In this document: positions 19,940-29,900 of the stretch, piece after piece
Layout: each line of letters starts with the position of its first letter
Position numbering within the stretch: the first letter of the stretch is position 1
Source of the DNA: Streptomyces sp. NBC_00569
GTDB taxonomy: Bacteria > Actinomycetota > Actinomycetes > Streptomycetales > Streptomycetaceae
DNA length: 64,000 bases
NCBI RefSeq assembly: GCF_036345255.1
Contig: NZ_CP107783.1
Location: 8,301,001 to 8,365,000, forward strand
Direction of reading: 5' to 3'
Translations under genes and position numbers: made by a program
The notes under the pieces: generated by a model
What the model was told of the DNA's origin: nothing
What the model saw: only the letters and a program-made list of their open reading frames with translations
Databases searched by the model: none

Positions 19940-21103
19940 CTACTGAGCGACGGGCAACGTCGCCCATGCTTTGAGCGGCGCGGGTACTTGGAACCCGGAC
20001 TTGGGACTCGCACCCACCCCGATGCGCTGGTTTTCCAGTGCGTAGCGGTCGACGGCTGCAGCGCATTTGTTGCGCCACCACGTCTTACGCTCGGAGCCGG
20101 CTCGGTGGCTTGCCATGTCGCTGACCCATGCGCCCCAGGTGTGGATGTTGTGGTTCTCGGCTTCACGCCGCGTTTCACCGTCGGAAAGGTAAAAGCTGTC
20201 GAGGCTGCGCCCGTCGCACTCCTCGCAGTCGCAGGTTGCCGGATCGGCATTGCCGTAGACCTTGGAGAAGAACTCGGCGCCCTTGAAGCACATCAACTGC
20301 GGCATCAGGATGTGCGGGTACGTGGGGCCGCCACCGCGCTTGCCTATCTGGGCCTTCTCGTCGGGTGGTATCGCGTGGCGGAGCGAGCTCTGGACGCCGA
20401 TTCCCGCGCAGAGGGCGCCGTGCGCCATCACGTCGAGAGCTGCGAGGTCTGTGCGCAGCAGTGACATGTGCTCGACCTCGGTGAACAGCCTGCGCAAGTT
20501 GGCCGGGATGTCCTTCGTCTGTCCCAGTGGGTCGAACTGGCAGAAGAGGATGACTGCCTTCGGGTGACGGATCTTGTCACAGACCGAGATCAGTTGGCCG
20601 ATGTTCTCCCGGCTCAGCCAGGTGACATCGATCGGAAGGGAGACCAGCGTGTCTGCTCGCTCGATGCGGTTGGCTTCCCGCATTACCGCTTTGAGGGCGC
20701 GGGAGTTCGCCGGCGGTATGTAGCCGGTGGGTGTCAGTGCTGCGGTTGCACCTCGAGCCTTCTGGAAGTTCAGCGAGGTGTCCACGGCGGCGAACAGTTC
20801 GTCGGGAGGAGCCATGAACGGCTCCTCCGCCGTTGCCGTGTACGTGGTGTACACGGCGCTGTCGATCAGCAGAGTGCCCTGGTAGCCGACGTCGGCGCGG
20901 AGCTGGAAGGCGCGTGCGTCGGCGTTGGCGCCGGTCATGACCACGCCGCTCAGGCCGTCATCGAGGGCCGGGCGAGGTCGGGGAGTGTACTGGGCATGTT
21001 CGTGCAGTAGTACCCGGCCTTGCAGGAGCGGCACCGCTGCCACGGTGTGGTCGAGCGTCTTCACGGCGGGCGGTCGCCGCCTCGGATCGGGAGCGTTGCT
21101 CAT
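19940..21103 (-). CDS. tRNA-guanine transglycosylase-like (DpdA/TGT-superfamily) TIM-barrel protein
   Basis: A 387-residue protein. The C-terminal third carries C291-x-C293-x2-C296 followed by H318 or H321, matching the zinc site of TGT enzymes (CxCxxC and a histidine about 25 residues on). Near the N-terminus GYQGTLLIDSAVY (Asp81-Ser82) matches the TGT active-site block usually written DSGGFQ. Between them, alternating strands and helices (VSLPIDVTWL, AVILFCQFDPLG, GIGVQSSLRH) fit a TIM barrel. I do not find the usual second catalytic aspartate motif (VDMFDC), so chemistry may differ. It starts 3 bp after the XRE-ImmA/IrrE gene and must be cotranscribed with it. It could modify tRNA or DNA bases or be a non-catalytic relative. 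Confidence 0.6.
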   Translation of the reverse strand: MSNAPDPRRRPPAVKTLDHTVAAVPLLQGRVLLHEHAQYTPRPRPALDDGLSGVVMTGANADARAFQLRADVGYQGTLLIDSAVYTTYTATAEEPFMAPPDELFAAVDTSLNFQKARGATAALTPTGYIPPANSRALKAVMREANRIERADTLVSLPIDVTWLSRENIGQLISVCDKIRHPKAVILFCQFDPLGQTKDIPANLRRLFTEVEHMSLLRTDLAALDVMAHGALCAGIGVQSSLRHAIPPDEKAQIGKRGGGPTYPHILMPQLMCFKGAEFFSKVYGNADPATCDCEECDGRSLDSFYLSDGETRREAENHNIHTWGAWVSDMASHRAGSERKTWWRNKCAAAVDRYALENQRIGVGASPKSGFQVPAPLKAWATLPVAQ

Positions 21104-21106
21104 GAA

Positions 21107-22219
21107 TCACCTCGCAGAAGGGTCCGGCACGTCCTTGTGTCCGGACGGAGAAGAAGCGCACAAGTAGATCTCGTGGAACTCCTCACGACCCAGCCCCGCC
21201 AGATGCGCGGTCTCGGTCGCACTGAGGTGGTGCTGCCCCTCAAGCCAGGTGACGGCCTGAGCGATATGGCGCGGGGTCTCGCGCCGGATGACGATTGGTT
21301 CGTTGGTGCGGTAGCCGAGTGCGGACAACTCGACCATGAGCGTGCGGTACTGCCATTCGCTGATCACGCCCAGGTCCACGGCCCGCCGGATGAGAGCGGC
21401 CATGGAGACCCCCCAGCGGGCTTTGAGATCCATGAGGCGGGCGACGTCGATGCCGGGCTTCAACTCGCCCAGGATCACCTCGTGCGGCATGAGGAACTCG
21501 GCGGCGAACCGGTCGGCTTGGGACTCCTGTGTACGTCCCTCGCCTGGCTCGCGGTGCATGATCAGATGGCCCAGCTCGTGAGCGAGGCTGAAGCGTGAAC
21601 GGTCGCCAGGGGCAGTGGAGTTGATGAGTATCAGCGGCGCCCGGTCGTGCGGCCACTGGCTGACGGCGTCGAGTTCGGTGGTGCCCAGATCGCGGACTAC
21701 GACCAGGGCGCCGGCGTGTTCGAGCAGCGCAACCAGGTCGTCGATGGGGCCGGTGGGAACGTTCCACTCTTCGCGCAGCGTCTCCGCTGCGTCCGCGGGT
21801 GTGTCGAAGTCGTTGACCTCAATGTGCCTGAACCGGTGGGGATGACGAAGGGCCGCCGCCCGCGCTACCGCTTCGACCTGGAGGCGGGTGAGGGCCAGCG
21901 TGGCATGGATTCGGCGCAGCGCGGGGGCTCCCAGTGAGGCCCGCTTGCGGTGGTGTATCAGCCCGATGCCTGCCCCGGCCGTATCGGCGGTCTGGCACAG
22001 CATTTCGGGTGTGAAGCGAAGCGCGGCGGCGAACAGGAGGACCCGCTCGGCCCGGACCGGGATGCGTCCGGCTTCGGCCCGGCTTACGTACCCCTGCGTG
22101 ATGCGGTTGTCGTCCACGTGCGACATCTGCTCGGCAAGCTCGGACTGGGTCCATCCTCGAGAGTCGCGCGCCAGGACGAGCATGGCGGGATCCGCGAGCA
22201 ACTCCTCTTGATCACTCAC
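21107..22219 (-). CDS. XRE-family HTH fused to ImmA/IrrE metallopeptidase
   Basis: A 370-residue protein. Residues about 12-75 form an XRE HTH (SRGWTQSELAEQMS; ITQGYVSRAEAGRI). Residues about 150-290 form the ImmA/IrrE peptidase with the zinc motif HELGH and a downstream ESQADRFAAEFLMP block that supplies the third ligand. Such proteins cleave or antagonise repressors in mobile elements and stress responses, or act as antitoxin-like partners. It is the first gene of a two-gene leftward unit with the TGT-like protein, 3 bp apart. It probably represses its own promoter through the HTH. Confidence 0.9.
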   Translation of the reverse strand: MSDQEELLADPAMLVLARDSRGWTQSELAEQMSHVDDNRITQGYVSRAEAGRIPVRAERVLLFAAALRFTPEMLCQTADTAGAGIGLIHHRKRASLGAPALRRIHATLALTRLQVEAVARAAALRHPHRFRHIEVNDFDTPADAAETLREEWNVPTGPIDDLVALLEHAGALVVVRDLGTTELDAVSQWPHDRAPLILINSTAPGDRSRFSLAHELGHLIMHREPGEGRTQESQADRFAAEFLMPHEVILGELKPGIDVARLMDLKARWGVSMAALIRRAVDLGVISEWQYRTLMVELSALGYRTNEPIVIRRETPRHIAQAVTWLEGQHHLSATETAHLAGLGREEFHEIYLCASSPSGHKDVPDPSAR

Positions 22220-22699
22220 GGTCCGCCTCCATCCCTGACAAGCCTCAACTCCACTGAGGGTACACGGTTTTATCCCTCAAAATATTCCGTACGTGATCCG
22301 TAAGGTGTCATGCCTTCAGGGATACCACGCGCCCCTGGCAGTCCAACTGTCTGTCTGGTGACCGTTGTTGGGTGGGAGAGGGCTTCACGTGCATCATCCG
22401 CCCGAGACATCGCTGCACAGATCAGGAGGTCGCTCCGCGGTGGAACACAGGGTTGCCGCATCGTGTTCGTCACGGCTGTATCTCTCGCACGTTCGCCGCC
22501 ATCAACGAACATCAATTGCCGCATAGGTGCGGTTGGCGGTCGAGTTTGAGCACGTCGGGTTCGGGTGTTGTGGGGGCGGGAGGATGGGTGGGTGCTGTCC
22601 CTGCTCTGGGGTCTGACTCCTGACATCTCTGACCAATGTGTCCTGGTCTCACAGTGTCGGCCGTGGGCCGGGGATGGTGCGTTGTCGGTGCCGGGCTGG
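22220..22699. promoter_or_regulatory. Promoter region of the ImmA/IrrE unit and gene-free DNA
   Basis: The first 110 bp are unusually AT-rich (around 22260-22300, TTTTATCCCTCAAAATATTC) and include two CCGTA direct repeats 11 bp apart, plus GAGGG/CCCTC halves flanking an AT stretch. These are plausible XRE operator elements. The remaining roughly 350 bp show no supported gene. Confidence 0.4.
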
Positions 22700-23083
22700 C
22701 GGGGTGTGTACCGATAGACATCTCAGCGAGCTAAGAAGTCAAGTGGCAGCCGTGATCATCGGCGGAGGTGGCACCTCGATCCCGTCGATGGACGTTCTGT
22801 TCGACACCCCCCGCTGCAACGTCATCACCGGCGTCGGCGGCCCGGAGCCAACGGCAAGAAGACTCCGGTCTACGTGACGGAGGACGCGCCGTGGTCCGCG
22901 GTCCGAGACCGGGTCAACCCCTACGGTTTCGTTGCCTTCACAGTCGATCCGGGTACCCATCCGGGCGGCCGTACGACGATGGCTGTGACGTACTACGCCG
23001 TCACCGGTCTGTACGGCCAGGCGGAGCCGGTCGACACCTTCACCCTGCAGCGCAACCGAAATGACCGCGCACCCGAACGGTGA
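22700..23083 (+). pseudogene. Metallophosphoesterase, C-terminal remnant with frameshift
   Basis: One frame reads DRHLSELRSQVAAVIIGGGG, SIPSMDVLFDTPRCNVITGV and GPEP, then hits a stop. Shifting by one base near 22850 continues as GKKTPVYVTEDAPWSAVRDR, VNPYGFVAFTVDPGTHPGG, TYYAVTGLYGQAEPVDTFTL. Together they form the C-terminal part of a Streptomyces calcineurin-like/purple-acid-type phosphoesterase. The catalytic N-terminal domain is absent. A single-base deletion plus 5' truncation makes this a pseudogene. Confidence 0.75.
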
Positions 23084-23159
23084 ACTCAGATGCGCTGCAA
23101 CTGCTGCTTTGTGACGGCGACTTCTGATACACCCGTGCTCGCCTGCCAGTTGGGGACGC

Positions 23160-23400
23160 ACCGCCGCAACGGCCTCGCCTGATCCGTAGTGGGCTTCAGG
23201 TACTCAACGGCACAGCCCGACAGGTCCGGGGCCGACGTGGCGGTGATCGTGACGAACGGCAGAGTCACCGCGTCGGCTGTGGCCTTCGCCAAGCAGCAGC
23301 GGCTGCTCGTGGTCGACCGCCACACCCTCGGAGTGTGGGCATCCGGCTCCCGCCCCCTGGGGAATCTCCTCCGGGTTGTCCCCGCCCCCTCGCAAACCAA
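23160..23400 (+). pseudogene. Mrr-type restriction endonuclease C-terminal remnant, frameshifted
   Basis: One frame gives GLQVLNGTARQVRG, typical of the Mrr/endonuclease VSR-like fold core; a second frame takes over at about 23225 as GADVAVIVTNGRVTASAVAF, then AKQQRLLVVDRHTLGVWASG and SRPLGNLL. This is the end of a restriction_endonuclease (Mrr, PF04471-like) domain. The N-terminal half with the catalytic D-ExK is lost. It is a remnant of a defence gene. Confidence 0.65.
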
Positions 23401-24020
23401 CAACCCTCTCCCGAGCAGGTCCTCCGGTCCACTCTGCGTCAGGGGGCGGCGCTGCAGCGAGGCGACCAAGACGTTCAAGGCGGCGGGTCATAGTGCGCAA
23501 GCTGAGCGCGGAGTGCCCATCACGAACCGGCTGCGCATCGTCACGTTTCCAGCAATGACACGAAACCGTTCCGGCAGGGCGCCGTGTGCTGGCCGACGGT
23601 TCAGTCGTTGACTTCGGCTCACCGGGTCTTATAGGCCGTGGTCGGTGCTCAGGACTGGTAGCGCAGACGGGGCAGAGCTGCACGCCCAGGGTGTCGGGGT
23701 GCTGCTTGAGGTGGTACGGCGGGTGCAGGGGATGGGCCTGCTCGGCGCTGCGGGCGGCCGGGTGCGTGGATGGAGGGCTGCCGCTCGGCTCTTTCCGCGG
23801 AGGGGTCGAGATCGATGAGAGCGCACCTTCCGTACCCTCGGCCGTCGCTGCGGCGGAGACTTGAGCGGTGGCCTGCCCTTACGCGGGGAGCGCTCACCGG
23901 CAGTGGATACCCGCCCCGGGCAGATACCTGCGCGTTCACCAACCTTGATCGGCTACGTCACTCGGTGGGACGTCACCGGTGGCGGCAGCCGCCACCGGTG
24001 AGGAGCTACCGGCGGCCGCG
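23401..24020. other. Region without a recognisable gene
   Basis: About 620 bp of gene-free DNA between the Mrr remnant and the doxX stop. A reverse-strand scrap near 23640-23700 reads HPDTLGVQLCPVCATSPEHR with a CxxC pair, but it has no start, is short, and matches nothing I know. No other signal was seen. Confidence 0.4.
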
Positions 24021-24491
24021 TTACGCGTCCGCCGCGGCCCGATCGGCGACCGCCGCCCGTCGCGGCTCCTTCCGCGTGGTCGACCGCAGCCGCTCCAGCG
24101 CCCAGGGGCCAGGACCAAAGGCGGCGAACATCAAGAAGATCCAGGCATACAGGGCAGAGGGCTCACCGTTGTTCTCGATCGGCAGCAGGCCGGTCGGCTG
24201 GTGGACGGTGAAGTAGGCGTACGCCATTGATCCCGAACAGATCAGCGCCGTCGGCCGGATGAACAGGCCGAGTGCCACGAGGATGCCCCCGACCAGTTGG
24301 ATGACGGCCGCCCACCATCCGGGCCACGCGCCAAGCGGAACGCTCCCGCCATGCGTACCAACGGCTCCGCCCATCACGCCGAACAGCGAAGCGGCGCCGT
24401 GGCAGGCGAAGAGGAACCCGACGACGATACGGACCAGTGATTGCATGGAACCGGCAGCCTTGGTCCCGACGGATTCGACAGAGCGGTACAT
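24021..24491 (-). CDS. DoxX-family membrane protein
   Basis: Encodes 156 residues with four hydrophobic segments (VRIVVGFLFACHGAASLFGV, WAAVIQLVGGILVALGLFI, TALICSGSMAYAYFT, YAWIFLMFAAFGPG), the standard four-helix DoxX fold with the N-terminal R-x-x-x-G-F-x-F-x-x-H-G pattern. Members are linked to redox and thiol stress membrane complexes, but most are uncharacterised. The C-terminal tail is basic and Ala-rich. It is a leftward single gene divergent from the prpF-like gene. Confidence 0.88.
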   Translation of the reverse strand: MYRSVESVGTKAAGSMQSLVRIVVGFLFACHGAASLFGVMGGAVGTHGGSVPLGAWPGWWAAVIQLVGGILVALGLFIRPTALICSGSMAYAYFTVHQPTGLLPIENNGEPSALYAWIFLMFAAFGPGPWALERLRSTTRKEPRRAAVADRAAADA

Positions 24492-24925
24492 GAGCCTCAG
24501 TCCTTCAAAGCGTGTGGGGCAATGGGGAAATGCGGTTGCGGATGTACGGCGTGGGGGAGGATTCGGCCGCGGAGAGCGGTACCCGAACGGCGATGCGGGA
24601 CGCTATATGCCCCCGCTCGCAGGTGGGCTGCCAATTGGCGAACAGTCAGCCAACGCTGGAAGCAGGCCAGTTCAGAGGGGTCGCCGCAGCGCAACCCGGC
24701 ATCTGTGCGAAGCGGTAGGCGCGTTGTGATCGTGATCACCGGCCGCCGCTCTACCTGGTCGAATGCGCGGTTTCCCTCTCGTTTGCCAGGTAGTCGTTGT
24801 GAGCCGGAGTGCGCCCGTACAAGCTGCAAGCGGCCCGCCCCACTCGGGTGAATCGCCGCCGGCCGGCTCCCGCGCCGACGACGCTGTCCGAGGGCCATGG
24901 CAGACACCAGCTATGGAGGGACCGG
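24492..24925. other. Divergent intergenic region, doxX / prpF-like
   Basis: About 430 bp holding both promoters. It contains the palindromic stretch GTGATCGTGATCAC near 24726-24740. No supported gene was found on either strand; a reverse frame of 136 codons lacks a start signal and family resemblance. Confidence 0.4.
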
Positions 24926-25942
24926 ATGATCGGCCATCTTTGCTACACGGCAGGAAAGAGCGACCCCACGCTCGTGCTGGACCGCAGGGCGATGCCCGCG
25001 GACGAGCGGGTACTCATCAACACGCTCCTCGTGGCGCGTGACTGGCTGGCCGATCACTACGCGGCCGATGTCACGACCATCGCCATGATCGAGCCGTCCG
25101 CCGACCCGAATTCCGACCTTGACCACCTGTTCGCCCAGTACGTGCCCGGCACACTGCCGCGTTTCGCTCTGCGCGGCAGCTGCGGGAACTCGATCCTGTC
25201 CTCCGTCGCCGTGGCACACCGCCTTGCCTGGCTGCCCCGCCTCACCGAGGGCCGCCGATGGCACGTCAACGTCCTCAATACCGGTGACCGAGTCGCCTGC
25301 GAGGTCAGCGGAACCAGCCGTACTGCGGCGTTCGCCGTGGAATTCGCCTACGACCCCCCTCGCCGACTGCGTGACCTGCTGCCCGCCGGAACGCCGCAGA
25401 CCGAGCTCGAGGGCGTACCGGTGTCCCTGGTGTCCGCCGGCAATCCGTATGTCTTCGTCGATGCCGCCGAGCTCGGTCTGCCGGATCAGGAGGCCCTGTT
25501 CGCGGCCGGTTCGGCGGTGCGAGAGCGGCTGGCCGGCATCCGCCGTGCCGCCGCGGGCCGCCTGGGCCTACCGGAGAGCAGCGTGTTACCAAAGATTGCC
25601 GCCGTGGGCCAGTACCAGTACCGGCGTCTGGCGGTTCTGACACTTCCGGCGCCGGTCCCGTCCGCTCCGATTGCGCCGGCCGACGCCATCACTGTGGCCG
25701 CCGCCGCGGTGATCGACGGCACGATCCCGCAGCGGCTGGCCCTCCAGGGCTGGAGCCGGACGGACGAACTGGTCATCGACACCCCAGGCGGCACCACGGT
25801 CGTGCGGCTCTCCGTGTCGGGCACCACCCTGCAGGACACCCTGGTCCGCGCAGGCGTGCGCCGCGGGACCGTCCGGTATGACGGTCCCGTCTTCCTCGAG
25901 CCGCTGCGCGACCTGATGCTCACTCCCGCCCACATCAGCTGA
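24926..25942 (+). CDS. PrpF-family protein (DAP-epimerase fold isomerase), with a TTA codon
   Basis: A 338-residue protein of the PrpF (2-methylaconitate isomerase) family. The key loop GSCGNSILSSVA is the cysteine-containing active-site motif, and the repeated half carries AGNPYVFVDAAELGL. ATG 24926 has GGAGGG about 5 nt upstream. PrpF normally works with AcnD in propionate metabolism, but here it precedes an exporter and an indigoidine synthetase. A TTA leucine codon lies at 25586-25588 (codon 221); in Streptomyces TTA is read by the bldA tRNA, so expression may be delayed to development. Its role in the pigment cluster is unknown. Confidence 0.8.
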   Translation: MIGHLCYTAGKSDPTLVLDRRAMPADERVLINTLLVARDWLADHYAADVTTIAMIEPSADPNSDLDHLFAQYVPGTLPRFALRGSCGNSILSSVAVAHRLAWLPRLTEGRRWHVNVLNTGDRVACEVSGTSRTAAFAVEFAYDPPRRLRDLLPAGTPQTELEGVPVSLVSAGNPYVFVDAAELGLPDQEALFAAGSAVRERLAGIRRAAAGRLGLPESSVLPKIAAVGQYQYRRLAVLTLPAPVPSAPIAPADAITVAAAAVIDGTIPQRLALQGWSRTDELVIDTPGGTTVVRLSVSGTTLQDTLVRAGVRRGTVRYDGPVFLEPLRDLMLTPAHIS

Positions 25943-26000
25943 CGCTCCAACAAGCGCCGCTCCACGTAACTCACTTCCTCCACACACAGGCGGTTCACGT

Positions 26001-26969
26001 ATGCCTTCTGCCCTGCGCGTTTGTCCATCAACTCCCGGACGGGCCCAGGCTTGCGACGTGTTGCTCACGGCGCTGGCCCCGGCGGTGTGGGGCAGCACCT
26101 ACTTGGTGACAACGGAACTCCTCCCACCGGGCAGGCCGTTGCTGGCGTCCGCAGTGCGGGCGCTGCCCGCCGGGCTGGTCCTGCTCGCGATCGGCCGGAG
26201 GCTCCCACACGGCGCGTGGTGGTGGCGTGCTGCGGTGCTGGGGGCGTTGAACATCGGCGTCTTCTTCTATCTGCTGTTCGTGGCCGCCTACCATCTGCCC
26301 GGCGGGGTGGCCGCGCTGGTGGTCGCCGTCCAGCCGATGATCGTTCTGCTGCTCGGGGCCGTGCTGCTGAAGGAGCCGATCCGTCCCGCGCAGGTCACCG
26401 CCTGCGTACTCGGCGTGGCAGGGGTGGCGCTGCTCGCCCTCACACCCCGCGCCGACATCGACGCCACCGGCATCGTCGCCGGTCTCGCCGCCGCGGTCAG
26501 CATGGCCGTCGGCATCGTGCTCACCAAACTCTGGGGACGGCCTGCGGGCATCGGCGTCCTGACGTTCACCGGCTGGCAGCTGACCGCAGGCGGCCTGCTG
26601 CTCGCGCCGGTCACCCTGGCTGCCGAAGGACTGCCCACCCGTGTCACCGCCGGCAACATCGCAGGCTTCGCGTATCTGTGCCTGATCGGGGCACTGCTCG
26701 CCTACGCCGTCTGGTTCCGCGGAATCGCACGGCTACCGGCCCTGGCGGTGTCGATCCTGGGTTTCGCCAGCCCACTCACCGCAACCGCTCTCGGATACCT
26801 CGTCCTCGGCCAGGGCCTGACACCCCTCCAACTCGCCGGTTCCGCGGCGGTCGTCGCCTCCGTCGCCCTGGCACAGACCTCGCAGCCGCCACGCGCCGGG
26901 ACACCGGCTGACGGCACGTCATCGACACCGACTCACGACCACGCACCCGCAGCCAAGGGGAAACCATGA
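26001..26969 (+). CDS. EamA-family (DMT superfamily) exporter
   Basis: A 322-residue membrane protein with ten hydrophobic segments in two EamA repeats (ALAPAVWGSTYLVTTELLPP at the start of repeat 1; GLAAAVSMAVGIVLTKLWGR at repeat 2). Such proteins export amino acids and metabolites. Its stop codon overlaps the next gene's start in ATGA, so translation is coupled to the indigoidine synthetase. It may export a glutamine-derived precursor, the pigment, or excess amino acid. The tail (PADGTSSTPTHDHAPA) is hydrophilic. Confidence 0.88.
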   Translation: MPSALRVCPSTPGRAQACDVLLTALAPAVWGSTYLVTTELLPPGRPLLASAVRALPAGLVLLAIGRRLPHGAWWWRAAVLGALNIGVFFYLLFVAAYHLPGGVAALVVAVQPMIVLLLGAVLLKEPIRPAQVTACVLGVAGVALLALTPRADIDATGIVAGLAAAVSMAVGIVLTKLWGRPAGIGVLTFTGWQLTAGGLLLAPVTLAAEGLPTRVTAGNIAGFAYLCLIGALLAYAVWFRGIARLPALAVSILGFASPLTATALGYLVLGQGLTPLQLAGSAAVVASVALAQTSQPPRAGTPADGTSSTPTHDHAPAAKGKP

Positions 26970-29900
26970 CCACAGCACAGCCCACCGTACGTTCCACGAC
27001 CCGCGCCCACGGCCTCCGCCTCGGCGGAAGCCTGCCCGAACTGCTGCAAGAGCAGGCCGCCGTACAGCCCGCCGCCACCGCAGTCACCAGCGACGGCGAA
27101 AGCCTCAGCTACCAGGAGCTGGCAGTAGCCGCCGCCCGACTGGGCAGCCACCTGAACGAGTTGGGCATGGCCCGCGACGACTGCGTCGGCCTGTACGCCG
27201 AGCCGTCCCTGGACTTGATGACGGGCGTGTGGGGCATCCTGTTCTCGGGCGCCGCCTATCTGCCGCTGTCCCCGGAGTACCCCGAGGAGCGGCTGCGCTA
27301 CATGATCGAAGACAGCCGCACCGACGTCATCGTCACGCAGGACCACCTCGCGGCCCGACTGCATGACCTCGCCCCGTCCGGCACCCGCATCGTCACGCTC
27401 ACCGAGGCCGCGCAGAGCCCGGCCACCGGGCTGTCGGCGCCCGCGCCCGGCAACCTCGCCTACGTCATCTACACCTCCGGCAGCACCGGCCGACCCAAGG
27501 GCGTCCTGATCGAACACCGCAGCATCCTGAACCAGATGCAGTGGATGCAGATGTGCGGGCATCTGGGTCCGCGTACGACCGTGCTGCAAAAGACGCCGAT
27601 GAGCTTCGACGCGGCGCAGTGGGAGATCCTCGCCCCCGCCCTCGGCGCTCGTGTGGCGATGGCAGCGCCGGGCAGCTACCGCGACCCTGAGGCGCTGATC
27701 AACACCATCGCCGCGCACGAGGTGACCACTGTGCAGTGCGTGCCCACGCTGCTGCAGGCACTGCTCGACACTGAGCGGCTCGGCTCCTGCACCACGCTGC
27801 GCCGGGTGTTCTCCGGCGGCGAGGCACTCTCCCGGCAGCTGGCCCGCACCTTCCTCGACGAGGTTCCGTGGGCATCGCTGGTCAACCTGTACGGGCCGAC
27901 CGAGTGCACCATCAACGCGACAGCCCACCTGGTCGACCCGGACGCGCTGGGCGAGGGCACCGGATCGGTCCCTATCGGCGTGCCGGTCGACAACACTCAG
28001 TGCTACATCCTCGACGAGAACCTGGCACCGGTGGACATCGGGGAGAGCGGTGAGCTGTACATAGGCGGCGTCCAGCTGGCCCGCGGATACCTGAACCGGC
28101 CCGAGCAGACGAAGGAGAGATTCGTCCCCTCGCCGTTCGTGCCGACCGAGCGGCTGTACCGGACGGGCGACCTGGCGTACTGGCACCCCGACGGCACGAT
28201 CCAGTTCACCGGCCGCACCGACAACCAGATCAAGCTGCGGGGCTACCGCGTCGAACTCGACGAGATAGCCCTGGCCATCGAGGAGCACACTTGGGTGCGC
28301 CGCGCCGCCGCGATCACCGCCGAGGACCCGCGTACCGGCTCCACCAATCTGCTGGCGTGCGTCGAGCTCAACCCGAAGGAAGCCGCCCTGATGGACCAGG
28401 GCAACGCCGGCACCCACCACCAGTCCAAGGCCAGCAAGCTCCAGGTGAAGGCGCAGCTGTCGAACCCGGGCCTGCGGGACGCGGACGAACTCGACGGCAG
28501 GCACGTACTACCGCTGCCGGGCCGGCAAGAGACCGTTCGGCAGCGGCGAGAGACATTTGCCCGCAAGACCTACCGGTACTTCGACGGCGGACAGGTCACT
28601 CGCGACGACATCCTCGCCCTGCTCGCCCCGCGCCCGACCGGCGCACACTCACGTCCGCTGTCAGACCTGACGTTCCATCAACTCGGCGAGTTGCTGCGCT
28701 GGTTCGGCCAGTTCCGCAGCGAGGAGCGGCTCCTGTCGAAGTACTCCTACGCCTCACCCGGAGCCCTGTACGCCACACAGCTGTACCTGGAGGCCGGTGG
28801 TCTGGATGGCCTGGACGCCGGCGTGTACTACTACCACCCCGCCGACCACACCCTGGTGCGGATCGCCGAGGCCGCGCAGACTGCCGACCCGCGGCTGTCG
28901 GTGCACCTCATCGGCAAGAGGCGGGCCATCGAGCCCGTCTACAAGAACAACATCCGCGAGGTGCTCGAGTTCGAAGCCGGTCACATGCTCGGCGTCTTCG
29001 AGGAGATACTCCCCGAGTACGGCCTCACGATCCGCCCCGCTGCCCACCGGCCCGCCGTGCAGGACACCCTGGAGGTCGCCGCCGAGGACTACTACCTGGG
29101 CACCTTCACCATCGATTCCCACGACGGCGTGCCCCCGCACGACCCCACCGACATCTATGTACAGGCTCACCCGGGCTGTGTGCACGGCCTGCCGGCTGGC
29201 CAGTACCGATGGACCGGCCGCGACCTGACCCCCATCTCCGACGCACTCGTCCTGCCCAAGCATGTGATCGCCATCAACCAGCAGGTGTACGAGCGGGCGA
29301 GCTTCGGTATCACCGCGGTGAGCCGCACGGGCGACGAGCGACTGCAGTACATCGCGATGGGCACCACGCTCCACCACCTGCAGCGCAACGCCCGGCGCAT
29401 CGGTCTGATGTCGTCCGGCTACAGCTCCAAGACCGGCCACCCACTGCCCGCCGCACGGCGCGTGGACGACATCCTCGCCTCCTGCGCGCTACCCACCGGT
29501 CCCTCGTACTTCTTCCTTGGCGGCAAGGTCAGCGAGGAGCAGCTCCGCAGCGAGGGCATGAACGAGGATGCGGTCCACATGAAGGGCCCGGCCGAGATGA
29601 TCCGGGACGACCTGGCGGAGCGACTGCCCGACTACATGATTCCGGGCCGCGTCCTGGTGCTCGAACGGATGCCCCTCACCGCCAACGGCAAGGTCGACGT
29701 CAAGGCACTGGCCGCCGCCGAGCAGGTCCGCTCCGCCGACACCGGCCGGTCCTACGTCGCCCCCGCCAACCCGGCCGAGCAGTGGCTGGCCGACGCGTGG
29801 GCGAAGGCACTGAAGTACGACGAAGTGTCCGTGGAAGACGACTTTTTCGCCTCCGGTGGCAACTCGCTGATCGCGGTGGCGCTCGTCAACCGCATCAACC

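Noticed and set aside
23629..23700. Reverse-strand CxxC scrap (LCPVCAT) suggesting a zinc-ribbon protein
   Set aside because: No start, too short, no family match.
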